The position numbers and the translations under genes were made by a program. Under the pieces are notes generated by a model. That model was not told where the DNA came from. It did no database searches and saw only the letters and a list, made by a program, of their open reading frames with translations. Of a stretch of DNA of 64,000 nucleotides, positions 21,800 to 32,764 are shown in pieces (the first letter of the stretch is position 1; every line of letters starts with the position of its first letter). Origin of the DNA: Coniochaeta sp. PMI_546 (lineage: Eukaryota; Ascomycota; Sordariomycetes; Coniochaetales; Coniochaetaceae). The stretch covers positions 2,538,606-2,602,605 of the forward strand of contig MU271144.1 of NCBI GenBank assembly GCA_021432605.1, in the 5' to 3' direction.

Positions 21800-22624
21800 C
21801 TATAGTCCGACATCCTGTCCGACACCTTGCGCGTCGTGCTTGCTCAGCATCCTCTTCCGGTTGTAGAGATCCGTATTCAGCACATTCATGAACCCTCGCG
21901 CTTTCAGGTCCTCCTGTATCTTGCTGACCTGCCTACCCTCCCTCAACCATTGGTCGACCTCCACACTCATGAACGGCGGCAGCTTCCGCGCCCGAGGATC
22001 AGAAGTCTGGTCCGACGGCCCGTGGTTGTGCACCTTGTGCTCGTCGTTCGGATAATGCAGCACCCAGAGGTCGGAGCCCTTGGTCGTCTCGATCAGCTCG
22101 AACTTGAACATGCACCCGCACTTTTTGGAGGATCTATCCGTCGTCGGCTTCCGGCGGCCCTCGGCCTTTGCTTGTTGGATGAGCGACTCGTCGACCGGCC
22201 CGCGGTGGTGCCGCGCCTCGCCGCCGCGGTAGCACACCCAGCGAACCTTTTTCTTTCCTGTCACTTTGGCGCCTGCGATGCGCATGCTGTAGCCGCGCGG
22301 TATGGTCCATTGGTCGAGCTCTTCTTGCATTGTAGCCCGGGAGGAGACGGTGTAGCCTTGCGGTGGGGCTTCGAGGGGGATGAAAGACACGGGGCTCATC
22401 ATGGCTGGCCCGTTGGGAGCATTGAGGGCAACTTGGTGATTCGAGGCGGAGGGCGTGACGGGCACGGGTAAGGGTATCGGAGTCGAGGATAGGGGCGGCG
22501 GGGCATTGAAGGCTGGAAGGCGCAGTGCAGACTCAATGCGGTTGAGGCGTTGGTCGATGGAGCTGAGCGCGTTGAAGAGCGTCGACAACTGGTTCTGCGT
22601 GAGGGAAAGCGCAGGTTCGTCCAT
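21800..22624 (-). CDS. FAR1-like DNA-binding domain protein
   Basis: A single exon of 274 residues. The N-terminal 35 residues form a short amphipathic helix (LTQNQLSTLFNALSSIDQRLNRIE), followed by a Pro/Ser linker. Residues about 100-215 carry a FAR1/WRKY-GCM1-type zinc module: GYSMRI, KVRWVCYRGGEARHH, KKCGCMFKFEL and a closing HKVHNHG. In this fold Cys and His pairs bind one zinc, and the domain normally sits at the N-terminus of Mutator-like transposases and of proteins tamed from them. No transposase core (DDE) follows; the frame ends with a normal stop after a DLYNRKRMLSKHD stretch, the region that precedes the core in transposases. It may be a host regulator derived from a transposon, or a host protein of independent origin. 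Confidence 0.7.
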   Translation of the reverse strand: MDEPALSLTQNQLSTLFNALSSIDQRLNRIESALRLPAFNAPPPLSSTPIPLPVPVTPSASNHQVALNAPNGPAMMSPVSFIPLEAPPQGYTVSSRATMQEELDQWTIPRGYSMRIAGAKVTGKKKVRWVCYRGGEARHHRGPVDESLIQQAKAEGRRKPTTDRSSKKCGCMFKFELIETTKGSDLWVLHYPNDEHKVHNHGPSDQTSDPRARKLPPFMSVEVDQWLREGRQVSKIQEDLKARGFMNVLNTDLYNRKRMLSKHDAQGVGQDVGL

Positions 22625-23124
22625 GATTTGGCTTGCCTGGGAGCCTTATAGAAACTGCGCTATGTGTATTTTACTGCCGAGTCGTTGATGGTCGCGCCAT
22701 TTAAGGCTGGCGAGCTGTGGTTTGTGTCATGATCGCAATATCAACAGGGAGCTTCGCGATCGCGAAACATGGGGATCGCGTCACGTGGGTATGCACGAAT
22801 CACTTACCCCGCTCTGCATGAAACGAGCAGAATGAAGGTCAACATCCGTTGTCTTGCCTCAGAACCCTCTGGTTGGGCTAGTTAATGTTGAAGAGTAACC
22901 GTATTCTTTGCATTTGTCTATTTCTGATCCTTACTGCCATCCTTCAAAAGTGTTCACTTCAAGATCTGTTCACAAACTTCTACACATACACCAAGCACTG
23001 GCTCCCGGACTGAACATTCTCGTCCACCACACCACGTCCCTCGTTCTCGGAGAGACTCCCTTATCTTACACTCCTCCATGGCTATCCTCTTTTCGTCTAG
23101 TGGCTTTAGCCTGGATGGCAAGCC
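22625..23124. other. Intergenic
   Basis: Upstream region of the FAR1-like gene and 3' flank of the RTA1 gene. No other feature was recognised. Confidence 0.4.
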
Positions 23125-24460
23125 TCAACGAGGGTCACTGACAAGACGGCGATGGCTACCCGGATAGTCTTGAAGCTCCCCAAAAGGCCGGTTCGCTTGT
23201 TTCCTGCGATACACGACGCCAAGGATACCAAAAGTGAACAATGAACCGATAGTAATGAGCACCGGCTGCCTGTCAGGCTTGTTTGCACCACCTTGATCAG
23301 TGGTATCGTCAGATGCTACCTGGGCGCGGCTTGCTTGTCGCTTGCGATGTACAGCGCCGACAATGCCAAATGTGAAGACCGAAGCGATGGTGACGGACAG
23401 TGGCTGCTTATTCGACTTATCGCCATCTTCGAGTTCAGTCAGGCCGTCCGGTGCCAGATAGACGCGAGAGTTCCTGGGCATATAACGACCGGGGTTCCAG
23501 ACGTTCCACAGAACGGAGTTGAGAAACATGAGCGTTGCCTCGAAGACGTAGAAAAACCACTCGTATCGCAGGATGGGACTGAGCCTCTTCAGCGATTCTG
23601 GGTCACTGAGTCGCACTGTCGTGTTCCCCATGTGCTCGATCAGGCGGTAAATGCACCTAATCAGGATCAAAACCATGCTGGCGTACAGCGTAACCAGTGG
23701 AGTTGATACAGCCTTAGCCCGTATGTTAGCCCTGGCGCATCGCCAGTGGAATATGCTGGCGATGATGACAAAGATGACGATGACTCCGAGTTGAATCGAC
23801 AATGCCGATATGGTCAACCGGCTTCCCAGTTCCTGCGTAGTAGGCTTCGAGGACGGGTTGGCGGACAAGGACACGCCTAAAGCGTTCAGAAGCTCGACTA
23901 GAGCTAGAAGGCCGCCGAATATAGCCGACACTCGGTTTGGCGGAAGAGGGGCCAGGTGCGGCACGTAGTGCAGTATCCTTCCTAGGACGTGGTAGTTGGC
24001 GAGCTCGAGGAGCGGACTGTTTGGGTGCACATGTTAGCTGACACTTGGAGGTCATTTTGCCTACGGTGACTTACGGGCATACGAATATGAAGACCTGACT
24101 GAGGATGTAGATGATCAGGTTCCGAGGACTGTAGAGATAGTTGAAGGCTCCAAACTCCCGTAAAGCATAGCCTGCGGTAAACAACACTGCGCAGAGCGGG
24201 TGGAGCCCGATCAGCTTGAAGCTCTTGTAATGGCTGGCAACGGTGTTAGAGCGAACTCAGGTTGTGTCGCACAAAACAGCCCACTTACTAACACTGCCAA
24301 ATATGACCGACTGCCGATACAGCAAAGAGAACGGCGAAAATCACAGGAGCCACCTTGCTAGGGGCGTAGACGAAAAGGCTGCCCGGAACTTGAACCTATC
24401 AGTACGGAACGGAGTAAGGACGACGCGCGATCGAGGCTTACCAGGCTCTCCATCCGCCAT
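23125..24460 (-). CDS. RTA1-like membrane protein with duplicated C-terminal segments
   Basis: Four exons: 24460-24442, 24388-24289, 24233-24075 and 24016-23125; phases fit and give 389 residues. The start MADGEP plus GSLFVYAPSKVAPVIFAVLF is the standard RTA1 opening, so the tiny first exon is well supported. Seven membrane helices are expected up to about residue 265; NPGRYMPR follows the seventh. RTA1 proteins are fungal lipid-translocating exporters or resistance proteins (yeast RTA1, RSB1). Unlike most relatives, two more hydrophobic segments follow. They lie at residues 295-321 and 341-367 and are near copies of each other (QPLSVTIASVFTFGIVGAVH and QPVLITIGSLFTFGILGVVY). Both end in a basic RKRQA / RRKQA run. 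Confidence 0.88.
23194..23412 (-). repeat. Internal protein-level duplication in RTA1 gene
   Basis: Two 27-codon units (23332-23412 and 23194-23274) encode near-identical hydrophobic segments spaced 46 codons apart. About two thirds of residues match by eye, and the linkers between them also share Gln-Ala-Ser-rich and Asp/Lys composition. This points to a tandem duplication inside the coding region. Confidence 0.7.
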
Positions 24461-25555
24461 CTTGGGTATTTTTCAGATACCAAAGACAATTATACTGCTG
24501 AATGTCTATGAGAGAAAGGGCAATGGGCACACTCCTAGTACTTATACTCTCACGGCCGTTGAGGCCCCAAACGACACGACTCCATCTCCGCCGCAACCAC
24601 GGCCAGATTTTCGGCCTTCATCTCCATTCCTACCGTGTTAAGGGGCGATCTATGGAAGACAGAGAGATGCATGGCCAGGCGAAAATCCAACGGACGCGTC
24701 ATTACGAAGGCTGGGCATAGAATTTGACCCGGAAAGGAGACTGAGTTCGCCAAGGAACAGACGGTCCTGGCTTGATATCGACAGCGAGGTGGGGGAGACG
24801 CTTGTCCCAAATAGGAGAAAAGAAATGCCAAGACAAGCTCAGACCAATTCCCCGTATCGTTCAAACAGTGACAAGCTCTACGGAACCGGTAAGGTGGACA
24901 TCGAGCTGAACACAGTGCGCAAAGTTCGAAGACTTTGAAACTGCCTTTGCGTTGCCAAGTGAAGTTGCGATTCAAGCATCGATTGCCAAGCATTATAGGG
25001 CTGCAGCCACCATCATCAGATCTACCTACACTAGGTACACATGTACCTCCACCCGCGTAACGCAACAACCAAGCTGTCAGACTTTACCCGAACGCCTCAA
25101 CCTGCGAGAGTAGGTGTTTGATGAGGGCTCTTCTTTGCTGAGCTCGGCAGTCTGCATCGACGCTGGTGGCCACCGAGGGCTCAGGCTACCCCTCTCAACC
25201 ATCATCTCAACCATCTCAAATGCATGGGACTATTCACGGAGTAATGCAGCAATGGCTCCGGTAGAAACGCCTCTTTCGATCGAAGGAGACGAGTGATTGG
25301 CTTCACGAATGCTAGGCCCTGGAATTGAAGAGAGAGAGAACGCTAGCGACGCCTCAGGTCCTCAGGCTAGCTGTTCTAGAACTAGTTGTCCGCATTTCAG
25401 CTCGGTTCTCGGCAGACATTGCAGACGCTGAACCAAGGAAGATGCGACGGGGCGCGAAGGGCAGAAGGTATAAAGCGAAGCGTGTCGTTCAGTCTTGGCA
25501 CCCAGCTGCCCAGCAGCTTAAAAGGCAGACTTCGTCGAGAAGGGATATACTTGAA
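24461..25555. other. Divergent intergenic region
   Basis: Between the RTA1 gene (minus strand) and the Thr-rich secreted protein (plus strand). Several unrelated open frames occur, none with a recognisable domain. Confidence 0.4.
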
Positions 25556-26457
25556 ATGTTGCGTCTTGCGGTCGTGTGCATTGTCTCGGGCCTAGGCCTG
25601 GTCCAAGGTGTTGCTCCTGCATGCGATGCGAACAATTGTTACCGAGCGGTAGCGAATTCCAAGAGTTTGGCACGGGCGAGCTCTGATTGCACCTCTTTCT
25701 TCTTGGCCACCGTCACGCCCATCCCCGTGTAAATCAACCCAACATTCGGTGAAAGTGAGAGAGATTTCGTCGACGCCGATACTGACCCTCCTACCGCAGA
25801 ACGAAGACCGTGACTCGAAGCCGGACGACATCCACGTCCACCACTCGCAGCGTCACTGTTTCAACGATCGCGTCCCTGACCGTTACAACTCGGCCGACCT
25901 CGTCGACTACCGTAACTGTCACGGACATCACCACGGTGCCCGGGACGGTCTCCGAGACGGATATCAGCACGTCAACGACCGTAACGACAACTACGACGAC
26001 GACGACGATTCCGTCGGTTGAAACCTTCCGAGCAGTCAGATATAAGGGCCGCCAAGCAACCGTTCTCCCATCCCGGATTCCTGCGTATGCATCTCCTTGC
26101 TCTGGCGCCATACAGTATTCCAGCGCCTGCTCGTGCATCGGAGTGATGTCCCACCGAACAACAACCGTCTCAGCGCCTACCTCGACCATCACCGTGACAG
26201 TCTCGGCCACGGCGGTGAGCACACTGTCATCGCTGACAACGACCACTTCCAGCGTTGTAGCGACGGAGACGGCGGTCACGATCGAGACGAACACTTCGCA
26301 CGTGACGAGCACCGACACTACCTTCACAACGACAACTGTTTCCGGTTACACGGTCACGACGTCGACTTCGACGACAGTATTTACGTTTGAGCCGGTCCTG
26401 CGACCGAGACGCCGTGATGGCGAGGAGGATTGGCAGCTTTGCGGTACCCCTATGTGA
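25556..26457 (+). CDS. Secreted Thr/Ser-rich protein
   Basis: Two exons, 25556-25728 and 25800-26457, joined in phase 2 across a 71-bp intron, 276 residues. A signal peptide is clear (MLRLAVVCIVSGLGLVQGVAPA). The mature start CDANNCYRAVANS with a further Cys is found at the beginning of many fungal secreted Thr-rich proteins. The rest is mostly Thr, Ser and Val in TVT/TTT patterns, so heavy O-mannosylation and an extended stalk-like shape are expected. A short Cys-containing island interrupts it (SPCSGAIQYSSACSCIG, about residues 150-166). No GPI-attachment signal is visible at the C-terminus (RRRDGEEDWQLCGTPM). Likely a cell-wall or matrix protein; no enzyme domain was seen. Confidence 0.72.
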
Positions 26458-26856
26458 CGAAGAGGCCGTGGGCGGTTGAGGTTGACAGCGACTGACTACT
26501 AGCAGATAGCAGCGGTATGCGAGGATTTCTTTCGCAGAAAGTTGACTCGATAGGGCTGAGATCGATCACAGTACAAGTTAGGAGGATTGCTAATAAACAC
26601 TGTACACTGTCTCATGTTTTGAAACTGTGGGTCAGCGTCTCTCCACTGGCTCTTATGCAACTATCCGAGTTACCTTCGGCGTTCTCAATCCCTTCGTCAC
26701 TTCACTCTCTCTCTGAAAGGAGCTTTTTGCTCGCCTGAAAGCCGAAGACACGTCAACGTCTCACTCTTTCACCATTTTAAATGAAATTGATCGCTGACCA
26801 GAACTTTTCCCATATTGGCCATGAAGTAGTCCAGCTAACCCCTCGGGCGGATCGAG
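26458..26856. other. Intergenic / promoter of Zn2Cys6 gene
   Basis: 400 bp without a recognisable gene. Confidence 0.35.
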
Positions 26857-28552
26857 ATGGACACTCCCAAGCGCCACTGCTGGGAATGTCGCCGGCGCTG
26901 CCTGGTCTGCGACTTCACTCAGCCAGCTTGCAAGAGATGCTCCTCCTCCGGCAAAGAGTGTCCCGGATACAGCGATGCCAAGCCTTCGCGACTGAGGTGG
27001 CTTGCTCCGGGAAGAGTGACGTCCCGAAGGCACAGAGGCAGGAGAGCTCGGTCAAGTGATACAGAGACCAGCAAAGACGAAGTAACAGTCACCACATTAC
27101 CAGTACTGCCTCATGAGACTGCGGACGTTCTCGTTCCTCCGATCAGCCAGATTGAGATGAGGAGCGATGCATCTATCTTGGTGGAGGCGGTAGGATACTG
27201 CAAGTTCGAACCTGAGAGAGTACGCCCCTCACAGCCAGACTAACTCATGACAGTTAATACATGTATCTACCAAGATTTTGTACCTCTTCAAGAACTGGGA
27301 CCAAATCCCACGATATACCCTATCCTGCCTAGTCATGTTCACGGTTCGACTTTGTTCCCTGATCATGTTAGGCTGGGTCTGGTGTGCATGACGATAAGCC
27401 ATCGCATTAACAGAACAAGAGATGCCAGCGAGTGTCAGGCCCTAAGAGAATGCTTCTTCCGCTACCGTGGCCTTGCCATCCGGTCTCTCCGGGAGGACAT
27501 TGACGTGGAGCATAAGCGTACCGGCGACGTCGTCCTTGCTGGAATCGTAACACTCTTGCTCCTCGACGTGAGTCCATTCTCTTGCCAGTCAGATCTTCTG
27601 GGACAACGGGAGGCGCCCCAGAGCTGACACATCCCGTCATAGGTCCAGCAAGGCTTCTGGTCTCACTGGCGACACCACTTGGACGGAGTGCAGCGGCTAA
27701 TCGCATTGCGCGGCGGCATGAGCGTCGTCGCCCGCTCGGAAAGCTTGGAGGCAATACTTCTCTGCTTCGTATTGTAAGTTCCTGGTCCCCATCGTGCTGA
27801 GGACGCGCAGGATCATGACTAACCCATGAAGTCTTGCGGTTATCGGAAATACGACATGTCCCGCCTCAGACCTGACCATGGCACAGTGGCATCTCGACCA
27901 ACTGGACTTCATACTAGAGCACTATGGAGGGGAGACGTTTCCGTCTCTGATGCGCCCTCCACCGCTCTTTGCCGAGATCATAAAGATTAGCTACCTCCGG
28001 ATGCGTGTCGCCCAAGAAGGCCTTACTAGCTCAGGCTGCCCGCGCCGAGATGCATTCGAGATCCTGAATCGCCTCGACGAATTCTCCGCAGAACAATGGG
28101 CACAGTCCAAACCATACTCCGAAAGAGCTTGGATATTAGTAGGCAGTGTCTTCAAAGCTTCGGTGACGATATACTGCATCTTGTCGCTTCAGGCCCTGTC
28201 GGTCCTCCCGCTGGCTGACGACCTGAGAACACGCTCTGCTACGGAGGGCACGATTCTGCAGGGTCTGCTCAACCAGGCTTTCTCCACACCGGGAATCGGA
28301 AAGTTCATGCTCTGGCCCTTGGTTATGCTCGGCATGGAAGCCGTGAATGGCCCCGCGGGCATGCGTCGTTTCGTCGAGCAGCAGCTACCGGAGATGAGCC
28401 GTCATGTGGGCTCATATGCGCCCCTGACCGCGAAGGCTGTTCTTGAGAGATACTGGGCCTCTGGCGAGACAAAATGGGATGCTTGCTTCGACAAACCATA
28501 TGCGTTTGCGACACAAATTGCGGTGGACCTCAGTCGGATCTCGCCATGTTGA
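26857..28552 (+). CDS. Zn(II)2Cys6 transcription factor with a GC-AG intron
   Basis: Four exons: 26857-27199, 27254-27567, 27643-27773 and 27832-28552; 502 residues. The zinc cluster sits at the very N-terminus (C-x2-C-x6-C-x6-C-x2-C-x6-C, residues 8-35), followed by a basic RSRRHRGRRAR-like stretch. The first intron starts with GCAAGT, not GT, after TACT. This is the consensus of GC-AG introns and the only choice that restores the frame; the protein then reads EAVGYFNTCIYQDFVPL, a conserved junction in this family. The rest is the fungal-specific regulator domain (ELGPNPTIYPI, WSHWRHHLDGVQRLIALRGG, MLWPLVMLGMEA). Such proteins bind CGG-type half sites and regulate metabolic genes; targets are unknown. 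Confidence 0.82.
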
Positions 28553-28690
28553 GACAACCTACGAGAGCTGGGCACTCTTCACTGATAAACACTCTATCGA
28601 AGGCAAGCATGTAAGCAGTCGAGATGCATCCGCAAGCTTGCTCTGACACCGCAACGGTTCATCATCCGCACCATCTCACGGAGCCTCGAC

Positions 28691-29696
28691 CTATTTACCT
28701 TCGGGCACACGAGCACTGGCAATGATCGAAGTCCAAGTTACATCCCAACCCCTGCCGCCATATTTCTCCTCCAAATGCTCCCTGACCAACCGCTTTACCT
28801 CCTCAATGCCGTGCTCTTTCCTCAACGCCTCGCTCCAATTCGACTTAATCACCCAAGCCATCATCATCTCAAAGCAAGCGACATAGTCTGCCGCGCTGTG
28901 GATATGCTGCAGGCGCGCCATGACGTCTACCTTCACATCCTCCAACCCGAGGCCTTCCAGCGTGGTCCTGATCCAGTTCACGTTACTCCAGTTACCCCAT
29001 TTGGTCGTCTGCATTCTCATGACAAATGGCGCCTCGAAGGGGAAAGACTCCAGGGCGCTGCGGAAGTCGGGCTCCCAGCCGGACCCGTGGTCGTGCCAGG
29101 TCGTGAAGCCGAGGGTGCCGCCTGGTTGGAGGATGCGGATGGATTCTGGTTTCGTCAGCCAAGGAGTCCTGGAAATCGTCGCCTGGCGCAGTACTCACCT
29201 TTGAGCGCCGCTTCCGAGTCCGGGACGACGTGGAAGCCGATGTTCATCGTCAGATGCGTAAACTGGTGGTCTGGGAATTCAGTTTTCTAGGCCCCTCGTC
29301 AGCAAATTGCGTGAGAACGGTGCGCCGAAACTGCCCGCCTACCTGCGCATCAACCACCTTAGCCTCGGTGTTGACCCAGCCCTCCTTCTCGATTCTAGTC
29401 TTGACGAATTCGACAGTCGACTCCGAGAAGTCGGCAGAGATGATGCTGCTCTGTGCCAGCACATCCTTGTCCACCGTCTTCTGGATCTCGGCGGCGACAA
29501 CGCCAAGGCCGGCTCCGTTGTCTAGCAGCTTGAAGGGCTCGGTCGTCTTGTCCAGCCCAATCTGCGCGAGCATCCTTGCGGCTAAGGGAGCGCTGACGGT
29601 GTCGACGAACTCGACCATTCTGGGCTCGGACAGGGCGTCGACGCCGACTGTCTTGAAGATGTTTTGCAGCACGCGTTCTTGGTTCGCTTGCGTCAT
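28691..29696 (-). CDS. Class I SAM-dependent methyltransferase
   Basis: Three exons: 29696-29343, 29286-29199 and 29145-28691, all phases consistent, 298 residues. SAM-binding motif I is LLDNGAGLGVVAAEI (about residues 45-60), with the acidic ADFSES at the end of the second strand, a post-I VVDAQ, and MNIGFHVV / LQPGGTLGFTTWH for motifs II-III. It belongs to the broad UbiE/COQ5-like group that methylates small molecules. Substrate is not predictable. The start ATG follows a Lys/Arg-rich open stretch that I regard as leader sequence outside the gene. It is convergent with the Zn2Cys6 gene, whose stop lies 140 bp away. Confidence 0.85.
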
Positions 29697-30666
29697 TGTT
29701 TTCCTCTTGAGCGGTTTCTGCCTGTTAGGAATTTGGAGAGGTGTGTTGCGGTTTTGAAGTGCATTGGAAAGGGAGTATTGATGATGCAAATGAGTGTGGC
29801 TGATGCCGTGGGATTTATGAGCACAATGTTTCCGAAAAGTCTCCGTCATGGCCAACCACCTGCTAGTTCCTCTATGCTGTCCAACACCAGGGTCTAGAAG
29901 TTCATCAGCTGTGTTTTGACCCTTGGGTTTATCTTGTTTCCGACAAGTCTCCGTCTCTGTGGCGTTGTTTGCTGTGGAAGGAGTCACATACATCGCGAGT
30001 ACCCACCTGCGGCACGAGCTCATTTGTTGTTGAGGAAACGATTCTTAAGGAAACTAGGTGTGATCTTAGCTATCGCCAATTGACAGAGCTCGCGGATCTC
30101 GTGTCGTATCCCGCGGAAGCGAGGCACTGGGTCGCCGACGTCGTGGTCGGCAACCAAGACTGGGTTATGCGAGCTTCTGGTCGCTGTCGTTCGTCGATAG
30201 GGAGGACCAAGGCCGGTCGGAATCCCACCCATGCCTGGTAGCCTAGTCGCTGTAGTCCTAGACAGATTCGGAAGCACGATGTTGCGTTGTGCTGAGTATG
30301 TCTTGTAGAGTTGGTACTTTTTCGCAGCAATTGATGAACGACGAAGGATCTGGGACTCTTTATATAAGATTAGTACCAAAAATTTGATCATACTCTGCTC
30401 GCAAAGTTTATCGCGAAGGTTCGTCATTTGGTTCGGGTTTCCACAACCAGTCTGGATGGTGCAATTTGTTCGGACTGAACCTGATACCGATCTTCAGCAC
30501 GTCTCGGTCCAGGAGACTGAGGCATGGTAAACTATAGAGATAGGCTTTCCCACGATGTCTCACAGATTGATCTGCTGCATTTGAAAACTTAGTCGAGCCA
30601 TGGACACCCCAGATCCCATCGCCTCTCCAGTCGCACGCATTTCACGGCCAGTGTCTCAAGGTACCC
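29697..30666. other. Intergenic
   Basis: About 1 kb upstream of the methyltransferase. Open frames on both strands have no recognisable domains. Confidence 0.35.
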
Positions 30667-30960
30667 CTACGCCGCCGCCTCCGCCAACTTCTGGCCCGTG
30701 ACGATGACGCCTGTGAAATACCCACCTTGCTCGGCCATCTCCCGCTCAAATCGACCCTCAAGGTCCTCAAACACTTCGCCCGGCACGTCCGCGCCTAGCG
30801 CCGTCGCGCCACCCATCACGCTCGGGATAGTCAGCTTGACCGGCCGAACGATGCCGTGCTGCCAGTCCTCGGAGCCCGCCCACCGCGCGTGGCTGCCCAC
30901 CGTACTGCAACTTCACGTCGACGAGTCCCGCCAAATCGATCAAGCCTATTTTTCGGGGTT
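30667..30960 (-). pseudogene. Methyltransferase C-terminal remnant
   Basis: A minus-strand stretch encodes IDLAGLVDVKLQY in one frame, then GSHARWAGSEDWQHGIVRPVKLTIPSV and EGRFEREMAEQGGYFTGVIVTGQKLA in the next frame. The sequence pattern (AGLVDVK, then a C-terminal helix and GVIVTGQK strand) is that of the end of class I methyltransferases. The frame changes by one near 30900. No catalytic or SAM-binding part is found upstream, so I read it as a broken gene remnant. Another reading is the last exons of a gene whose 5' exons I did not recognise. Confidence 0.45.
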
Positions 30961-31285
30961 ATGGCGTACCTCTCTACGGACACAGATGACAACGTTGATG
31001 AATCGACAACTATTCCCGATGTTTTAACAGCGTACGCACATGATTGTCTACACTAGAATAGTCTAGCTCGGTGCTGAGCTTCTCACATGCTAACTGGAGT
31101 GAACTCTATTGGAATTGGATACATACATAGTATTCATACACGTGTCTTCTCGAGCGTCATGGAAGCCGGCTCGCCAGGTGATTTGCCTCCTCTCAAGATC
31201 AGCTTGAGCGATTGGTACCCACAAGGGCAGTGTGGCATCCAAGGCAACGAAACAGCTTCGAACGAAGCATTGATCATCATGTGAT
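30961..31285. other. Intergenic
   Basis: No supported feature between the methyltransferase remnant and the end of the PTH11-like gene. Confidence 0.35.
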
Positions 31286-32764
31286 TCAAACAGCAGCCCA
31301 TCTGGTCGCTGCAGAGGTCGGCCCTTCTTCTCCTTGGTCGTACGCGACGGTGACGCTGTTCGTCTTGATGATGCCTTCACGATCGCTAGGGTGGTATGTT
31401 CCGCTCTGGCGGCCGGAGGAAGTAGTCGTGGACTGCTTGTCTGGATTGACGATGTTCTCTTCGCTGTCCTCCTTGGCATGTATCGTGAAACCGTACGCAT
31501 CGACCTTCTTCTTGGGCTTGCTCCGAAGCTCGAGAGCGTCCGCCTGCTGGGCGCTCTGTTTACTGAAGTTTTCGTACTGGCGATTGTTGCTGGAGCTCTT
31601 CTTCGACCGCCAGATTGTGCGACCCTTGGCTTTCTCGAGAAGGGGTTGGAGGAGCGGGATGCAGGCTGCAATGATGATGAGGTTGCCTTCGATACTGTAC
31701 GAGAGGCACAGTTAGTGGATTGCGACTGGGAAACACAGTGAATGCGGCTGTAAAACTTACGATGTCCAGTATAATGGGTCACACAGGTCATCTTCGTTCT
31801 TTTGTTAGCCTTGATCATTAGATCTGCGCCATATTCAGCCCAACAACTTACAGCTGGCGTCTTGGCTGGCGAGGGTCGGCACGCCTGTAGCCTTCACGAT
31901 GCCGACACAACCTGACCTATTCAGTCTTTGTTAGTCCGACAGCGCATAAACAGTGGTCAGACGATGATACTTACACAACGCCCATGCCGAGAGCACAGCT
32001 GAGAGCCAGCTTCTTTTGCATAGGCATTTGCAACTTCCAAAGCACCACGGCCGGATATATTGCCAAGTAGAAGTCGAGGAACGCGGAGGACGCTACAACA
32101 GCACAAATGTCAGTATTCTGGCCTTCGAATCTATTTTGGAAACGGTCAAACTGACTGCTTGCCCAGAAGGCCAATCCCTCGAGGACCTCCGGGTGCAGAC
32201 AATTGTGAGGCAGCGAGAAGGTCCAGAGAGCCTCTGGTGGTGTACACTGAAGACTCAAGGCCATGACCATGGCTGTGAGCGACATGCAGCATATTATACC
32301 CATAGTCCATAGGACCCAGATGTGTAGCCTGGTAGGAGCGAGTAATCGCACAAGAAGAGCAATGACAGCCAATTTTGGGAATCCCAGGGTTTCTATCCCC
32401 GGGACGTATGCCGCTATCATCCACTTGATTGTATTCTGTTTCTGCTCCAGATCAAGCACGGCAAAATGTTGGCCGTTGCCCCAATAGACCGATACTGTAA
32501 CCAGGATATTCGAAAGAACGGCACAAGACTATTACCCCGATTTGTTGTCAGCCGAACAGTCAGAGGGGGCTGATTGTTTCGAATCCCGTAGCAAGGCAGG
32601 TATAGGTTTATACATACGGAAGAGAATATAATCAAGTAATCATCGCTGGCCAACTTGTGGTGCACCGCGGCTCTAACATAAAGTCGAGCGGCGACGAAGA
32701 GAAGGGCAAGGACTGTGAAGGTCCAACAGACCCCAATGATCATGGGCCCCTTATTGTCGGTCAT
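31286..32764 (-). CDS. PTH11-like / fungal rhodopsin-domain integral membrane protein
   Basis: Six exons: 32764-32618, 32528-32156, 32092-31975, 31916-31852, 31791-31761 and 31694-31286; all five junctions keep frame, 380 residues. Seven membrane helices fit the fungal 'rhodopsin' superfamily that includes PTH11-related receptors. Diagnostic words are ARLYVRAAVHHKLASDDYLII after helix 1, SVYWGNGQH, an SSAFLDFYLAIYPAVVLWKLQMP stretch, CVGIVKATGVPTL and SIEGNLIIIAACIPLLQPLLEK. There is no extracellular CFEM domain, unlike PTH11 itself. The cytosolic tail is Ser/Lys-rich. PTH11 acts in surface sensing of Magnaporthe; for most paralogues, signalling is assumed rather than shown. Confidence 0.85.

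Noticed and set aside
25791-26327. Minus-strand Val/Thr-rich frame
   Set aside because: Antisense shadow of the Thr-rich secreted protein gene.
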